A stretch of 64,000 bases of DNA from contig JBBPFI010000002.1 of NCBI GenBank assembly GCA_037974965.1, positions 1,550,001-1,614,000 on the forward strand. Direction: 5' to 3'. Positions 22,375 through 31,465 of this stretch are shown piece after piece. Within the stretch, counting starts at the first letter, position 1. The number at the start of each line of letters is the position of its first letter. The DNA comes from Dacryopinax spathularia. Lineage: Eukaryota; Basidiomycota; Dacrymycetes; Dacrymycetales; Dacrymycetaceae. The position numbers and the translations under genes were made by a program. The notes beneath the pieces were generated by a model that was given only the letters and a program-made list of their open reading frames with translations, was not told the DNA's origin and made no database searches.

Positions 22375-24677
22375 CTAAAGAACCATATTCCCCGCCCACC
22401 TGGGAAAAGGAATACAATCCCTCACACTCTCCACGCCCGTAACCCAGCTCACCAGCCTCTCCCAGCCCAAACCATACCCACCCGTCGGCACCCCACCATA
22501 GCGTCGTAAATCCAAGTACCAATTATACTCCTCCTCACTTAGCCCGTGCTTTCGTAGCGAGGCGAGCAGGTGAGGGAGGCGATCCTCGCGGAGGGACCCG
22601 CCGGCTAGCTCGCCGATGGAGGGGACGAGCAGGTCAAAGCATTCTACCGTCTCTCTCCCCTCCTCTACTGCTCCGTCTCCTTCGCCAACTCCGTCCACCC
22701 CTGAGGAAGACGAAGGACCGGAGGGTCGGAGCGAAGGCGGAGTAGCGCGCATATAAAAAGGCTTCAACCCCCCCGGATACCGGCCCACAAACACGGGCCC
22801 ATCCCGGGCAAGCCACTTCTCATGCTCGCTCTGCAGCCCCGCACCCCAAAACGGCTCAAACTCCCACTTGGCCTCGCCTCGCGCCTGAGCGTCTCTTAAG
22901 AGCTGGATTGCGCGAGTGTAGGTTATGCGCGGCCAGGGGGTGGTGGTGTAGTGCGAGAGGAGGGGGAGGGGGGCTTGCAGGAGAGAGAGGTTGGAGTGCA
23001 GTTGGGAGGAGGGCGAGGAGGGGGAGGGGGAGGTGCAGGCGTGCAGGAGGTGGCGTAGGGAGAGCTCGAGGATGTCCATCACTTTTCCCAGCCCGCCCCA
23101 CTTGACTTCATCCCCCTGCGTAAGACCTTCCCCAGATAGCTCTGACCCGCCCGCACTTGCACTCCCTGCTCCAGTCGTATTCTCCGCCCGCTTGCGCTCG
23201 GCCGGCCCCCCGGACGAGGCTGACGGGCCGGACTCGGCTGCCCCCCCGGACTCGGCTCCCGCCTCGTCCTCCGCGCCAACCCACCCAACCTCAACCTCCA
23301 ACATCCAAAACTCGCTCAAATGCCTGCTTGTCAAACTCGGTTCGGCCCTAAACACCGGGCTCAACGTATAAACGCGCGAGAGGGAGGAAGCGAGGGACTC
23401 GAGGTGGAGTTGGCCGGAGACGGTGAGGTAGGCGGGGCGGGAGAAGAAGTGCCGCGGGTGGGAGTTGGGGGAGGGGGAGAGGATGGAGTGGGGTTTGGAG
23501 GGGGTTGGGGCTTTCGTCGACGCGGCGGAGGAGGCGGAGGAGGTTGGGGAGGTCGTCCCGGGCTGGGCGGGGGAAGAGGAGGGCTCGGCCGTTTGGGCTG
23601 AGGGGGTAGATAGGGGAGCTTCAGAGGTAGAGGCTTCTTGCTCTTTCGACGATGGAGATGAGGCCGAAGCTGCGCTCCGGCCCAGAACGGCATCAGGCTG
23701 CACCACAAACACCTCCCCGGCGCCTTCACAGTCGCTCCCAGTAATAATAGGCACCGTAACATTAAAGAAGTCATTTTCCTGCGCACCCGATCAGCTTCTT
23801 TCCGAGCGAATGGGTAGAGGGCGAGGGAAACGTACCTCGAACCAACCCCTCATCACCCTTTCCAGTTCTGCCCTCACGCGTAACACCGCTGCGGGCTGGG
23901 CTAAGCGGGATCGGAGATGGGCGTTTTCGCGCAGGGTTTCGGGGCGGATTTGTTTGTTTTGGAGTGGGTAGGTCTGTGCGTGTGTTGGCATATCTTTTCA
24001 ATTTCCGCTCTGGAGCAGCGAGGGAAGAAGAAGAGGCAGGGTGACGCAGAAGCACTGTGATGGATAGATAGCAGAGAGATAAATAGATGGAGATGGGAAG
24101 AGAACACAAGTTTGAGGAAACGGAAAAGGGAAGAACAGCGCACATGAACGTCCAACCCCCCCAACACCCTCACCCCCCCTCTCCCAACGCTCATCTCCCA
24201 CTCCTGCCCCCCTCCCAAACTCCTCACCAACACACCCTCAAGCCTGACACTAGCTCCCACCGTCAAGCCATCGCAGTCTTCGGGCGCTAGGACAGCCTGG
24301 AGGGGCTGCGGGGATGACCCGTCGCTGAGGTGGAGGAAGGCGGTTCGTTTGGATTTGCGTAGGGAGATGATGTGCCCGTGGGCTGTTATTTTTTGAGGTT
24401 TGGGTGGTGAGGCTGCCTGGGCCGCGTTGGTGGAGGGGGCTGCGTCGCCTGAGGAGCCTGAGGAGCCTGAGGAGCCGGAGGAGTCAAGTGGGAGAGGGGC
24501 AGCAAGACGGGGAGCATCAGCGAGTATCTGCCTAATAGTCGGGGGCAACGACAAGCTCGCCACTCCTCTTCCCTTCCCCCTCCCTACAGAGGACAGAAGA
24601 GTTCGAGGTGCTAAGACATGTCTCCTCCTCGAGAGAGCGTGTCGTGCGCCTGCTATGAACAGCGGAGGAGGACGCAT
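22375..24677 (-). CDS. SLM5: Mitochondrial asparaginyl-tRNA synthetase
   Basis: Class II aminoacyl-tRNA synthetase charging mitochondrial tRNA-Asn. It starts at 24677 with an Arg-rich presequence (MRPPPLFIAGARHALSRRR) fitting import into mitochondria. An OB-fold anticodon domain follows (ITAHGHIISLRKSKRTAFLH, with VRLEGVLVRS). The catalytic core shows YTLSPVFRAE, TSRHLSEFWMLEVE and motif 3 in GGYGLGWERLVSWVTG, then IPFPR. Asn specificity is favoured over Asp by the EFWMLE pattern. Two unusual low-complexity inserts are present: SSGSSGSSGSSG after the presequence and a Ser/Pro/Thr-rich run of about 60 residues between VFVVQPD and HFFSRPAYLTVSGQL. Several introns; the frame looks intact. The symbol follows the yeast gene. 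Confidence 0.9.
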
Positions 24678-25187
24678 CGACGTGCCTTAGCAGAGACAGA
24701 CAACAGATGGGTGGGTGGCGATGCCGATTTTGGAATGCACCAAAAGTCGAGGTACGGGCGCTTACTCTGGCCAGTCACGTGAGCCCAGCCTTGTCGTTCA
24801 TAACCGCCCATCTGGTTCACCCCCCCTCAGAGGATCGACTCTCCCGTCAAAAAGGCTCTGAAATGGAAGATCCCTGCGCTCGATCATCGATCGTACTGTA
24901 GGCTCCACCACTATGGCTGAAATCCAGGCCGAGTCCGGCAGAAGCCTCGATCTCTGCTGAGCTTGTCATACCTCTTGTCGCGTGCGCCTGAGCGAGTGCT
25001 CTGACGTCAGGCAGCTCCAAATGTCGTCTTCCCCTTTCTTTGCCTGTCTCTCGCTCACGACTCAGAGGGATATAAATCAGCCTCTACTCTCCCAGTCCGT
25101 ACTTCCCAAAAGCAACGCTTTCCCTCTATCGTATTCACCGAGACTCAAAGTAAAGCGAACTACTAACCGCTAGTAATCAACACGACC
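24678..25187. promoter_or_regulatory. Intergenic promoter with CRE, E-box and TATA box
   Basis: A perfect TGACGTCA palindrome (CRE/ATF site) is at 25002-25009, a TCACGTGA palindrome near 24775-24782 and TATAAAT at 25071-25077, 117 nt before the start of the small hydrophilic protein gene. The layout suggests a TATA-driven, bZIP-responsive promoter for that gene; this is inference from motif and position. Confidence 0.6.
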
Positions 25188-25785
25188 ATGTCCGCCAGCC
25201 GCGAAGAAAACCTCGAAATAGCCTACGAGGCCGAACGGTCCCTCAACGACCCGCGCAAGATCAACCCCCCCGCCTCAGGCCACTCTGGGACAGAGCTGGC
25301 CGACACGTCCGGTGTGACCGATGCGGAGGTGAACCGTTTCCCCGGTGGGACGGTGCAGAGCGGGAGGACGGGTGTGTCGGGGGGAGGGGCCAACGAGCAG
25401 ACTATCCCGGCTGAGGAAGGAGGGGATGAGGGGGTTGGGTCCAGGAGTGGGGAATTCGAGGGTCGGGGTACGTCCCCAATCTCCCTCTTCTGACCGTTCC
25501 CTTCTTCTTCTTCACTTCTTATGTTCTTTGCGCTTTGCTCGAATGAGAGAACAGCGTGCTGATAGGTCTCCTGTGTAGGTAACCAAACAGACACCCTCCT
25601 AACCCGCGCCGAACAAGCCCCCGGCTCCGTAAACCTCACAAACAAGCAACGCGAGCCCGTCCCCGCCGTGAACCACGATCCGGCCCAGGAGAGGGAGAGG
25701 AATTTGTTGCCTGTTGGGGAGGCTGGGCCGGGGAGACGGTTTGGCGAGGATGACCAAAGGGACCGCCTGGGGAATACGCAGTGAG
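25188..25785 (+). CDS. Small hydrophilic, probably disordered protein
   Basis: Unrecognised protein of 164 residues from two exons (25188-25467, 25579-25785). It is rich in Glu, Gly, Arg, Asn and Asp, has no hydrophobic segment and contains no Cys: MSASREENLEIAYEAERSL, then GHSGTELADTSGVTD, then GEAGPGRRFGEDDQRDR. This composition resembles stress-induced hydrophilins, and the promoter has a TATA box and a CRE, both common on stress genes. There is no domain to support a function. The intron starts GTACGT and ends TGTGTAG; the joined codon reads Gly, and the frame continues to TGA at 25783-25785. Confidence 0.72.
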
Positions 25786-26291
25786 GGTCGTGAGGTCGTT
25801 TTGAGAGCGTTAGGTCCGATGAGGGAGTGAGACAATGTAGCAATTAGTAAAAAAAGAAATGAGACGATCGATCAGTCAACAGCTAATATGCGTAGCCTGC
25901 CCGTTTAAAGAAAGAAAAGAGACAATTTCACCGAATTGATCTCCAGGGCGGTCCTGAGACCGCGGTCCATGCCACCCGGGCCGGTCTTAGTCGTTCAGTT
26001 TGAGCGCGGAGAAATGATTGCTCTTCCGTCGTTGGATGACTGGAATGATCGCCCGGACCAGCGAATGAGAATGAACGCGCAGATCGCATTACTATGATAT
26101 AGCCCACCCAACGGGCGCATACAAGATAGAACAAGCTCTCCTCCCCTCCCCTCTCCTCTCCCCTTCCTCCTCCCGCCGCCAATCGCCTAGACTACTGACA
26201 CACCCCGTGGCCGTCTCGCCTCACCCGCCACAGCCAGCTCCCACAGCCTCGCGCCTAGCATGTGCAGCTCGCCCACGCCCAGCTCGCTCGC
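25786..26291. other. Intergenic region, convergent genes
   Basis: Lies between the 3' ends of the hydrophilic protein gene and CBF5. An A-rich stretch near 25850 (AGTAAAAAAAGAAATG-like) could belong to the 3' processing region. No gene was seen. Confidence 0.5.
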
Positions 26292-27990
26292 CTACTCCTC
26301 CTCCTCAGCCTTCTTCTCCTTCTTCTTCTTTTTCTTCGGTGTCTCCCCGTTCATACCCTCCGTCGCTGCGGCGGCAGAAACCATGCTCACGTCCCCTGTT
26401 GCGCCCTCTCCATCGTCAGCATGCTTCTTCTTTTTCTTTTTCTTCTTCTCTGGTTCTTCTGTTCCATCACCTTCTGCAGCTGCTGGGGCAGGGTTAGCGC
26501 CCTCGGCGGCGACGGTGGACTCCCGCTTTCGTTTCTTCTCTTTCTTTCCTTCTGCCGGTGCTGGCGTCGCCTCCTCCGCCGACGCAGCGGGCTGAGTCGA
26601 GATAGTCGCCGGCGCGGGGACAGCAGGCGCCCCAACGACCTTCAACTCCCCCTCCTCGCCCCTCGTAAAATCCCTATACTCCTCCGTCCATTTCTTGGGT
26701 GTAACACCGTCAATCACCCGTCCATGCTTGTCCAACAGCCCATCCTTGACCATCTTCTTCTTCTCTACTGCTTTTGGACCAAGCCCCCAGCGCCGGGGGT
26801 AGAGATCGCGTTCCATGATGCAGCGCTTGACTTTGGCGACGACGCCGTGGTCGCATGTGGCTAGTTCGACGGTGGACATGAGCGCTATGCCGAGGGCGAT
26901 GGCTTCGCCTTTTGTGGTCATGAGGACGACTTCTTCGTGCACTTCGATGTCCGCTTCTGCAGCGTGGGTCAGATGGCCTGAGGTCGCGAGAGGAGGGAAG
27001 GGGAAGGGGACAAACCGTAGCGCAGGAGACCGGGGATCATCAGTTTTGCTCCGTAGCAGACGGCGGTGACGGCGCTGTCTTTGACTACTATGCGCTTGTA
27101 CCCCGTGAGGAGGCATTCTAGCGGTCGAATTACTCGTCGGAGGTATGATTCTGACACACAGGTTAGTCTTAAGGGAGGGAGCAAGGCTAGTTGGAAGACC
27201 CACCATCCCGCGTGTTGTCGTACACCCATTGCGCATCAAGCACATCGTGCATGGTCACAATATCGTCGTTCTCGCTCAGCGCCCCACTCCTCACTCGTCT
27301 CAGCTCCTCCATATGCCCCCCCACACCAAGCAGCAACCCCAAGTGCACACATAATGTTCGGATATACGTCCCCGCCTCGCAGCTCACCCAGAACACAGCC
27401 AGATTCCTCTGGTTGTCAAATTCCAACAACCTCGACTCGTGGATAGTTCGAATACGCAGTTGTCGCTTGACGGCGGAGATGAGTGGCGGCCGCTGGAAGA
27501 GCGCGCCGGTGAGAGTTTCGAGTGCTCGCGGGAGGGCTTTTTCTGATTGGAGAGCAGAGTGCAAGCGGAGGACGCAGACGTATTCCTTCCCTGCGCCTTG
27601 TTGTGACTTCACAAGTCGGGTCGCACGGTCGATACAGACGATCAAGCACCCAGTGACCTTCGGGTCAAGTGTACCTGAATGACCCGTCTTCTCGACCCGC
27701 AGTATCCTCCTAAGCCAAGCGACGACCTCGTGCGACGACGGGTTGGATGGTTTGTCCAGGTTGATCACGCCTGACTTGATGTATGACTGTAAGTCGCGCT
27801 TGAGCGGGCTGGAGCCTGATGGAATAGGGGTAAAGTGGGCAGAGCGGACAAGCAGCTTGTCGTAGTTCTTGAGCAGGAGCGGCCATTGGGACGTGTCGAG
27901 TTTTGGCAGCGCGGGCTCGGGCTTGAGAGCGTAGTCGCCTTGTTGTTGCACTGAGGCAACCTCGGCTTTTGAGAGGTCGGCGGTGGGCAT
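26292..27990 (-). CDS. CBF5: CBF5/dyskerin: H/ACA snoRNP pseudouridine synthase
   Basis: Nucleolar rRNA pseudouridine synthase guided by H/ACA snoRNAs. Start at 27990 ([15 protein letters not shown]). The dyskerin-like N-terminus is followed by the TruB domain with the catalytic Asp in [12 protein letters not shown], then [20 protein letters not shown] and [19 protein letters not shown]. The PUA domain follows ([49 protein letters not shown]). The C-terminal tail alternates Lys runs with Ala/Glu ([27 protein letters not shown]), the usual nucleolar tail. Introns are few and short. CBF5 is head-to-head with RPL22 across 442 bp, so two ribosome-production genes share an upstream region. Confidence 0.96.
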
Positions 27991-28432
27991 CGCTGAAGAC
28001 GACGTCGACGAGGAGAGGAGAACGAAAGGAGAGAAGTGAAGAGATGGAGGAGGGGGAGAGGAGAGTATATGCGCCTTGGCTGTTGTCGGTTGGGCGCTCT
28101 GCTCTCTTTCTCTCTCCAAAGTGGCTCACGGGACGTTTCGTTTCTTCACAGTCGACAAATTCACCGTTCAACCTTTTGCTCCCGCTTAGGCTTCTCTGAC
28201 TCCGCTTCACCGCCACTAACGGTCCAAAGCTTCCGTTTTTGGAAGCTCGCTCGAGCCGACCCTGAGTAAACCGGTGCTGTACAGTTCCAAACTTCCCTTT
28301 CTCGCCGCCTTGCTACCCTGACATTCCAAGCTCACTCACAAGCCCGTCGTCGCCGGCAACCGACCCATCCTCATCTTCCTCGACCTCGCCCTCCTTATAT
28401 CCCCTCCTTCTCCCCTCGCTTTACTAACCAAA
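27991..28432. promoter_or_regulatory. Shared upstream region of CBF5 and RPL22
   Basis: A perfect inverted repeat, AGCTTCC (28228-28234) and GGAAGCT (28241-28247) around GTTTTT, lies mid-way between the two start codons. The proximal RPL22 part (28321-28432) is pyrimidine-rich and is the only part shared with the decayed RPL22 copy at 58 kb. Confidence 0.6.
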
Positions 28433-28976
28433 ATGGTACGCCCGCTTTGCTGAGTTCCCTTCTCAGTAGGCTGAGGCTCCATTCTTTTCTCCGTTCTCGT
28501 GTGATCTTCTAGCCCAAGGCAGTCAAGCCCGTTGCGTCCAAGCACAAGTTCGTCATCGACTACTCCAAGCCAGCTGGGGACGGTGTCTTCGATGGCGCGC
28601 TGTACGAGAAGTTCCTCCGTGACCGCATAAAGGTCGACGGCAAGCCTGGTCAGCTGGGCGAGAACGTCAAGATTACCAAGGAGGGTGCGTCCACTTTCTC
28701 CTCCTTTCTCATAAGCCTTGTTGTTGACCGCGCGCGTAGGCTCGAACAAGCTCGCCGTCCAGGCCAACATCCCCTTCTCCAAGCGCTACCTCAAGTACCT
28801 CACCAAGAAGTTCCTGAAGAAGAACCAGCTGCGCGACTGGATCCGGTGCGTTCCCTATCCTTCCCTTCACCGCATGCATGTCTGCTGACATTTTGTCAAG
28901 CGTCGTCGCTACCGAGAAGGACAGGTACGAGCTGCGGTTCTACAACATCGCCGAGGACGCGGAGGACGAGGAGTAG
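28433..28976 (+). CDS. RPL22: 60S ribosomal protein eL22
   Basis: Structural protein of the large ribosomal subunit. Exon 1 is the start codon alone (28433-28435, then GTACGC); exon 2 begins at 28513 and the protein reads [21 protein letters not shown], then [36 protein letters not shown] and KNQLRDWIR, ending in the acidic tail [10 protein letters not shown], all typical of eL22. Four exons, all joints in frame; stop at 28974-28976. It sits head-to-head with CBF5. A second copy at 58001-58547 is a pseudogene, so this is the working copy in the window. Confidence 0.97.
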
Positions 28977-30022
28977 ATTAGTCGTCGTTGCTAGTCTGCG
29001 TTGGTCGTCGTCGTCCGTTGTCGTTGGGATGTCTGTCTGTCAGTCTTGGGGGTCGTGCTCGCCCATGAGGGCCGCACTCGCACTTGTACGCTACGCATTG
29101 AATGGATCATGGTCTAATGCAATTACGCCAAGTGCTTCCTCACCTTCTGCCGTTCGTGTCGTATGGGTGTCTTTGTCGCTTCCGCCTTCGTCCATTCGTA
29201 CCCCGAAACGCAGTCGTCGGTCCGCACATGAATAGGAACACATTCACCCTCCGCCCAGATCGGATCGGAGGGCGCTGCCACAACCCACATCCCACAATTA
29301 CTGTAAGATTAGTTAGCCTGGCGGGCGCTGCCACCTCCTGAGCGGCTGCGCACCTTACAATAGTCTTTACGTGTTAGCGGCTGCGCGACTTAGATACACC
29401 GTAATGGTATTGCTGAGCGGCTTATTGGATCTAAAGCGATTCTAATGCGGCGATCAGCACATGTAACTTGTAAGAAGTAGATATTGATAGTGTCGTTGCC
29501 ATCGCCGTCGTCATCGCCGAGCTATCCGATCCAAAGATCTGTTAATGATAAGGAATCGTTTTTGTGTGTTTCATCGGTCGATATGCATTCGAGAGTAGTA
29601 TAAAGCAGTCGCTGCATCGCTAGCATGTACGAAAGTTGTACTTACCTTATTTGTGCACCTCAGCTGAGCGATATATGGGACGACAAGAATATGAGACAAT
29701 GGCCATGCAATGAGGTTGCACGACCTCGTTGTGTGTGCTTCATTTCATTCTTCATTGTTTTTGGACTTTACAGGTGTAAGAGCACAACAGGAATGGGACA
29801 AGGGGAAAGCAGCAGTACAACCAGCCAGACAAGGAAAAGGGAAAGGAACAGCAAGTGCTGTGGCTGATGGTGTTGATGGGTGTGCGTGGTGATTGAGCAG
29901 ACCCATCGCAACAAAAGTTTGCCCTGTTTTGAGCGCTTGTTAGTGATCGAAATAAATCCTTGGGGGGATACTACTCACTTTGTTTGGTATTACGGCAGCT
30001 CAATTTCTTCTCGAGTGTATCG
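28977..30022. other. Intergenic region with repeated GC-rich 19-mers
   Basis: Lies between RPL22 and the HSP20-like gene and is homologous to 56909-58000 in inverted order. It contains spaced copies of a motif that reads TAAGTCGCGCAGCCGCTAA on the minus strand (29377-29395), with related sequence at about 29338-29357 and 29424-29436. No protein-coding gene was recognised. Confidence 0.6.
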
Positions 30023-30366
30023 CTAGGTGCTGGATGTGGCCGGGAGGGTTGCATCAGGCATCGCAGGTGCGAATACCGTTAGCAGGGTGGCACCCCGGTT
30101 GATGGTCGCATTGGCCTTCTTACGGTCTGCTCCTGGGGGAAAGGTTATCCTAAATAACCTATCTGCGGAAAATATTAATGTTGGTTGATAGAGTGAGAAA
30201 GCGAATGACACTTACTGAAGCCACCACGGTCAAAGCACTGAGCGACAACGATGTCATCGCCCTCGATAACAGTGGGCCAAAAGGGGTTCTGGTAGATGCC
30301 ATCATTGGGATCCAGCTCGATCAGGCACGTGAAGCAAGAACCAGTCCAAGATGCGGTATAAGACAT
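30023..30366 (-). CDS. Small HSP20/alpha-crystallin-like protein (left copy)
   Basis: Small protein of 96-97 residues, two exons (30366-30216, 30162-30023) with a GT-AG intron. The N-terminal half (SYTASWTGSCFTCLIELD) is beta-rich. The C-terminal half, LFRITFPPGADRKKANATI followed by ATLLTVFAPA, resembles the strand pattern of HSP20 or CS-domain proteins (x-F-x-L/F-P, then K-A-x-x, then G-x-L-T-V-x-x-P). That assignment is tentative. A TATATAAA box (minus strand; 30488-30495) is about 120 nt upstream and is kept in the right copy. The paralogue at 56552-56908 is only about half identical in protein, although nearby intergenic DNA is far more alike. Both copies look whole. Confidence 0.68.
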
Positions 30367-31465
30367 CGTGCGATCAAGAGGGTCGGTGCAGTTGGGCGGG
30401 CGGCAGCGAGTGCAGCAGGAGTAAGAACAGCTAGCGGCGAGCGATTGCGAGCAGGTGTTGGCAGGTATGTTTAGCGATTCGAGCGAGTTTATATAGACCT
30501 ATGCTCCTCCATTGCTGTAAGAGTTGCGCATATTCGGCGGAGGTTGAACAGGTAGCCAGGAGAGCCGGTCAAAGTGCCGGACCCGCTCTCCGTAAGAAAC
30601 AGTCACAGCGAATGAATGTAAGAAAGCAAGAGAAGTTCCCAGGCACGACAATGCGGCGAGCTGTCAGAGAGCAGACATGGGTGCTGAATTATTTCGGCAC
30701 AGGGGCTGCTCTGCGGTTCGCATCCGGAACCCGTCCACCTGACTTGCCAGATCCTGAATTGCGCGCGGGACGCAAGGCAACTTCCAACTTCATTCAGCCT
30801 AAGAAGCAGTAAAGGCGGCACAATGACAGATTTGTAGCCAGCTCATCAACTGGGCGGCGTTCAGCTTGCGTCAGCTGGTGTGCAATGCAAGGGTGTGGGA
30901 AAACCAGTTGCGCTATCAATTCAGTCATGAGAGAACGGCAGTTGCCTAACGCCGCACCTGAAGTGTGATACTGCCAAAGACAGAAATTACGGGAAGCACT
31001 GCGGTGCATGATGTTCCGAGGAGAATGAACTACAAGCCTCCATATCATTGTCTCACTCACACCAAATCGGGACGTTCCGGCTTGATATCGGCCCTTCCAT
31101 CGCTCCGCACCGTGCGGGAGAACGTGCACCGCGGTAGTCTAAACAAAAGGGTCTGTGCTGCTGGCAGCACCTCGACAGTGCGATATTCTAGCGGGAAGCA
31201 TGTCGGAGTGATAATGACGAGTTCAGGTGATCATGCCATCTGCAGCCATCGATCATCGCCTCCGGACTCCCCACAGTCTACAGATACTCTTCCATTGTTC
31301 GAGGAGGTTGTTAACAATGCCCGCAGATACAAGGTGCCGTTTGATTAAGGTCCAACTCAGTCAAGGCTGTAAGCTCATAATCATGCATTGTGCGGAACAA
31401 CAGTTGTAGTAAGACGGGACAAAACGCGTGTCAGAATACAAAGGACGAGTAAGGAAGAATATTGG
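30367..31465. other. Intergenic region strongly conserved in the inverted copy
   Basis: Part of this stretch (about 30940-31465) is nearly identical by eye to 55375-55890 on the other strand, more so than the adjacent HSP20-like genes. No convincing open frame is shared between the two copies. The promoter and leader of the HSP20-like gene occupy the left end. Confidence 0.6.

Noticed and set aside
26262-26864. Plus-strand Leu/Phe-rich frame resembling a membrane protein
   Set aside because: It is the reverse of the Lys-rich tail of CBF5; AAG runs read backwards give Leu and Phe codons.
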